From positions 1-15,364 of the forward strand of contig CALEYV010000128.1 of the NCBI GenBank assembly GCA_937927875.1: a stretch of 15,364 nt of DNA, written 5' to 3'. Positions 13,937 to 15,364 of the stretch are shown here, piece after piece. The position numbers were made by a program, and so were the translations under genes. This DNA comes from an uncultured Actinomycetes bacterium. Its GTDB lineage: Bacteria > Actinomycetota > Acidimicrobiia > IMCC26256 > PALSA-555. Position 1 is the stretch's first letter; each line of letters starts with the position of its first letter. Below the pieces are notes generated by a model, which was not told the DNA's origin, ran no database searches, and saw only the letters and a program-made list of their open reading frames with translations.

Positions 13937-14854
13937 GTGGCGGTGATCTCGCGGCCCTCCTCAGCGGTGGATTCGCCGCGCCCGTCGGTCCTGCTGGCGA
14001 TCATCCGGACCGCGCGTCCGAAGCAGTGGCTCAAGAACCTGCTCGTGGTCGCGGCGCCCGGCGCCGCCGGCGTCCTCACCGACCCCAGCCAGATCGCCCG
14101 CACCGCGGTCGCGTTCGTCGCCCTCTGCTTGACCGCCAGCGGCACCTACTTCCTCAACGACGCGCTCGACGCCGACGCCGACCGCAGCCACCCGACGAAG
14201 CGCAACCGGCCCGTGGCCAGCGGTCAGCTGACCACCGGCTTCGCCAAGGTGATGGCGGCCGTCCTCATCCTGGTCGGCATCGGGGTCGCGGCGCCGATCA
14301 ACGGCGGGCAGCTGGCCGCGGTGGTGGGTGGCTACGCCGTCCTCACCATCTCCTACAGCCTGTGGCTGAAGCACGAGCCGGTCGTGGACCTCGGCGCCGT
14401 CGCGGCCGGGTTCGTGCTGCGCGCCGTCGCCGGCGGCGTCGCCACCAACGTGCCGCTCTCGAACTGGTTCCTGATCGTCGCCGGCGCCGGCTCGCTGTTC
14501 ATCGTGACCGGGAAGCGCCACGCCGAGCAGATGACGCTCGGCGCCGACTCCGGGGCGCACCGAGCCACGCTCGAGGAGTACTCGCCCGGGTTCCTCGGGC
14601 TGGTGCGCTCGGTCGGCGCCAGCGTCACGATCACCGCCTACTGCCTCTGGGCGTTCGAGGTCGGGCACCGGGTCGGCGACGTCCTCTGGTTCCGCGCCTC
14701 GATCGTGCCGTTCGTCCTGGCCATGCTCCGGTACGCGCACATCATCGAGCAGGGCGGCGGCGGCGCCCCCGAGGAGATCGTGTTCGAGGACCGCGTGCTC
14801 CAAGTGCTCGGCGTGCTCTGGCTCGTCACGTTCGTCCTGGGCGTCCACGCCTGA
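13937..14854 (+). CDS. ubiA: Decaprenyl-phosphate phosphoribosyltransferase (UbiA superfamily)
   Basis: The 305-residue protein resembles Mycobacterium tuberculosis Rv3806c (DPPR synthase). It has ARPKQWLKNLLV (26-37); the first Asp-rich motif NDALDADAD (74-82) followed by HPTKRNRPVASG; the second motif YSLWLKHEPVVD (140-151); LRAVAGGVAT; and SNWFLIVAGAGSLFIVTGKRHAE (175-197). About eight to nine membrane segments are expected. The mycobacterial enzyme transfers phosphoribose from PRPP to decaprenyl phosphate in the membrane. This is the first step to decaprenyl-phospho-arabinose, the donor for wall arabinan. The phosphatase gene that follows it in mycobacteria is not here; a phosphodiester-glycosidase-like gene follows instead. 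The start is GTG 13937, placed by the -10 element. Lipid chain length is not readable, so the polyprenyl in the name is by homology. Confidence 0.92.
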   Translation: MAVISRPSSAVDSPRPSVLLAIIRTARPKQWLKNLLVVAAPGAAGVLTDPSQIARTAVAFVALCLTASGTYFLNDALDADADRSHPTKRNRPVASGQLTTGFAKVMAAVLILVGIGVAAPINGGQLAAVVGGYAVLTISYSLWLKHEPVVDLGAVAAGFVLRAVAGGVATNVPLSNWFLIVAGAGSLFIVTGKRHAEQMTLGADSGAHRATLEEYSPGFLGLVRSVGASVTITAYCLWAFEVGHRVGDVLWFRASIVPFVLAMLRYAHIIEQGGGGAPEEIVFEDRVLQVLGVLWLVTFVLGVHA

Positions 14855-14878
14855 CACGGGCCCGGAGGCGGTCGCCGG

Positions 14879-14884
14879 TAGGCT
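14879..14884 (+). promoter_or_regulatory. Possible -10 before the last gene
   Basis: TAGGCT lies 65 bases before ATG 14950, in the 95-base gap after ubiA. It is identical to the tetR -10 hexamer. No -35 at normal spacing was found, so read-through from ubiA is equally likely. Confidence 0.25.
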
Positions 14885-14949
14885 GATCCGACGGGCAGCC
14901 AGGGCAGCAGATCTGTTGTGGCGCGCCGCCCGTATCCCCCGCCAGCCTG

Positions 14950-15364
14950 ATGAGCAGCGCCGAGCACCGCTTCACCGGCGCCGATGCGCCGACCCAACCG
15001 CACGTTCTGCCGCCGCCGCGGCGGTCGAGCGCCGCGGTGGCGCGCCTAGAAGCCGCCCGGGCCGAGGCTCGCCACCGCCGCTTCCGGCTCGGCCGCCGGA
15101 TCGTCACCGCCGTGCTCGTCGCGCTGCTGATCCCGGTGTCGTGGTCCTACTACCGCGCCGTCACCGCCCGCGGCACCGACCCGGTGGGCGTCCGCACCGT
15201 CGAGTGGCTCAAGGACAACGGCATGAACGGGGTCGTGAACACGATCGAGCACTGGTGGTACTCCCACAACCAGCCCCCGGTGGGCGGGAAGCTCAAGCAC
15301 GGCCTGCCTCACGCGGCGGCCGTCGCGGGGTCAGCCGGCCGGAAGACGCCCCCCGGCCCGGTGG
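14950..15364 (+). CDS. Membrane-anchored phosphodiester-glycosidase-like protein (N-terminal part only)
   Basis: The frame is open from ATG 14950 to the window edge, giving 138 codons. An in-frame TGA at 14884 and no ATG, GTG or TTG in between make this the only ordinary start, though the ribosome site is poor. A basic helix (residues 30-50, with RLEAARAEARHRRFRLGRR) precedes a membrane segment at about 51-68. Then comes DPVGVRTVEWLKDNGMNGVV, NTIEHWWYSHNQPPVGGKL and KHGLP. The EWL..NG...V..IE..WY..NQPPVGGK pattern is one I associate with actinobacterial proteins that carry a C-terminal phosphodiester glycosidase (NAGPA-like) domain. That catalytic domain lies beyond the window, so the assignment is tentative. 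The membrane anchor puts the enzyme outside the cell, next to wall glycans made with ubiA. Confidence 0.62.
   Translation, partial: MSSAEHRFTGADAPTQPHVLPPPRRSSAAVARLEAARAEARHRRFRLGRRIVTAVLVALLIPVSWSYYRAVTARGTDPVGVRTVEWLKDNGMNGVVNTIEHWWYSHNQPPVGGKLKHGLPHAAAVAGSAGRKTPPGPV

Overview
This window is about 15.4 kb of very GC-rich DNA. It looks like a contig end from a shotgun or metagenome assembly of an actinobacterium (Actinomycetota). Three things suggest this: codons strongly biased to G/C at the third position; a UbiA-family protein closely resembling the decaprenyl-phosphate phosphoribosyltransferase of arabinogalactan synthesis; and several genes whose GTG or ATG start lies 6-9 bases after a TANNNT -10 element, as in leaderless transcripts. 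I cannot assign a class or genus. Bases 1-40 are not genomic. They are Illumina Nextera transposase adapter, so the first gene is cut at its C-terminus by an artefact.

Layout, left to right. A membrane protein with a central spermidine-synthase-like SAM domain (minus, C-terminus lost) is divergent from a secreted NlpC/P60-like cysteine hydrolase (plus). Next is an AurF-type di-iron oxygenase (minus), divergent from a TetR regulator (plus). The two share a 98-base gap holding a 33-base nested palindrome exactly between two opposed promoters. A GH63-type glucosylglycerate or mannosylglycerate hydrolase (minus) follows. Then comes a second full-length copy of the membrane SAM-domain protein (minus), and a GT-C-type polytopic glycosyltransferase (minus). 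A second, unlike GT-C glycosyltransferase (plus) starts head to head with it.

The remaining genes are all on plus: a small lipoprotein, a bitopic membrane protein with an Arg-rich head and a Thr-rich stalk, the UbiA-type phosphoribosyltransferase (ubiA), and the N-terminal part of a membrane-anchored protein resembling phosphodiester glycosidases, which runs off the right edge.

Most products are membrane-bound, secreted or lipid-anchored, and the right half reads as a cell-envelope glycan locus. The left half has a small regulated oxidation unit (tetR/AurF), a compatible-solute hydrolase and the two paralogous SAM-domain membrane proteins. Both paralogs have replaced the residues usually used for aminopropyl transfer with the same unusual loop, so they are the best candidates here for an undescribed activity. 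I saw no tRNA, rRNA, CRISPR array, insertion sequence or phage gene, and no gene-free stretch exceeds 300 bases; the longest is 12227-12498.
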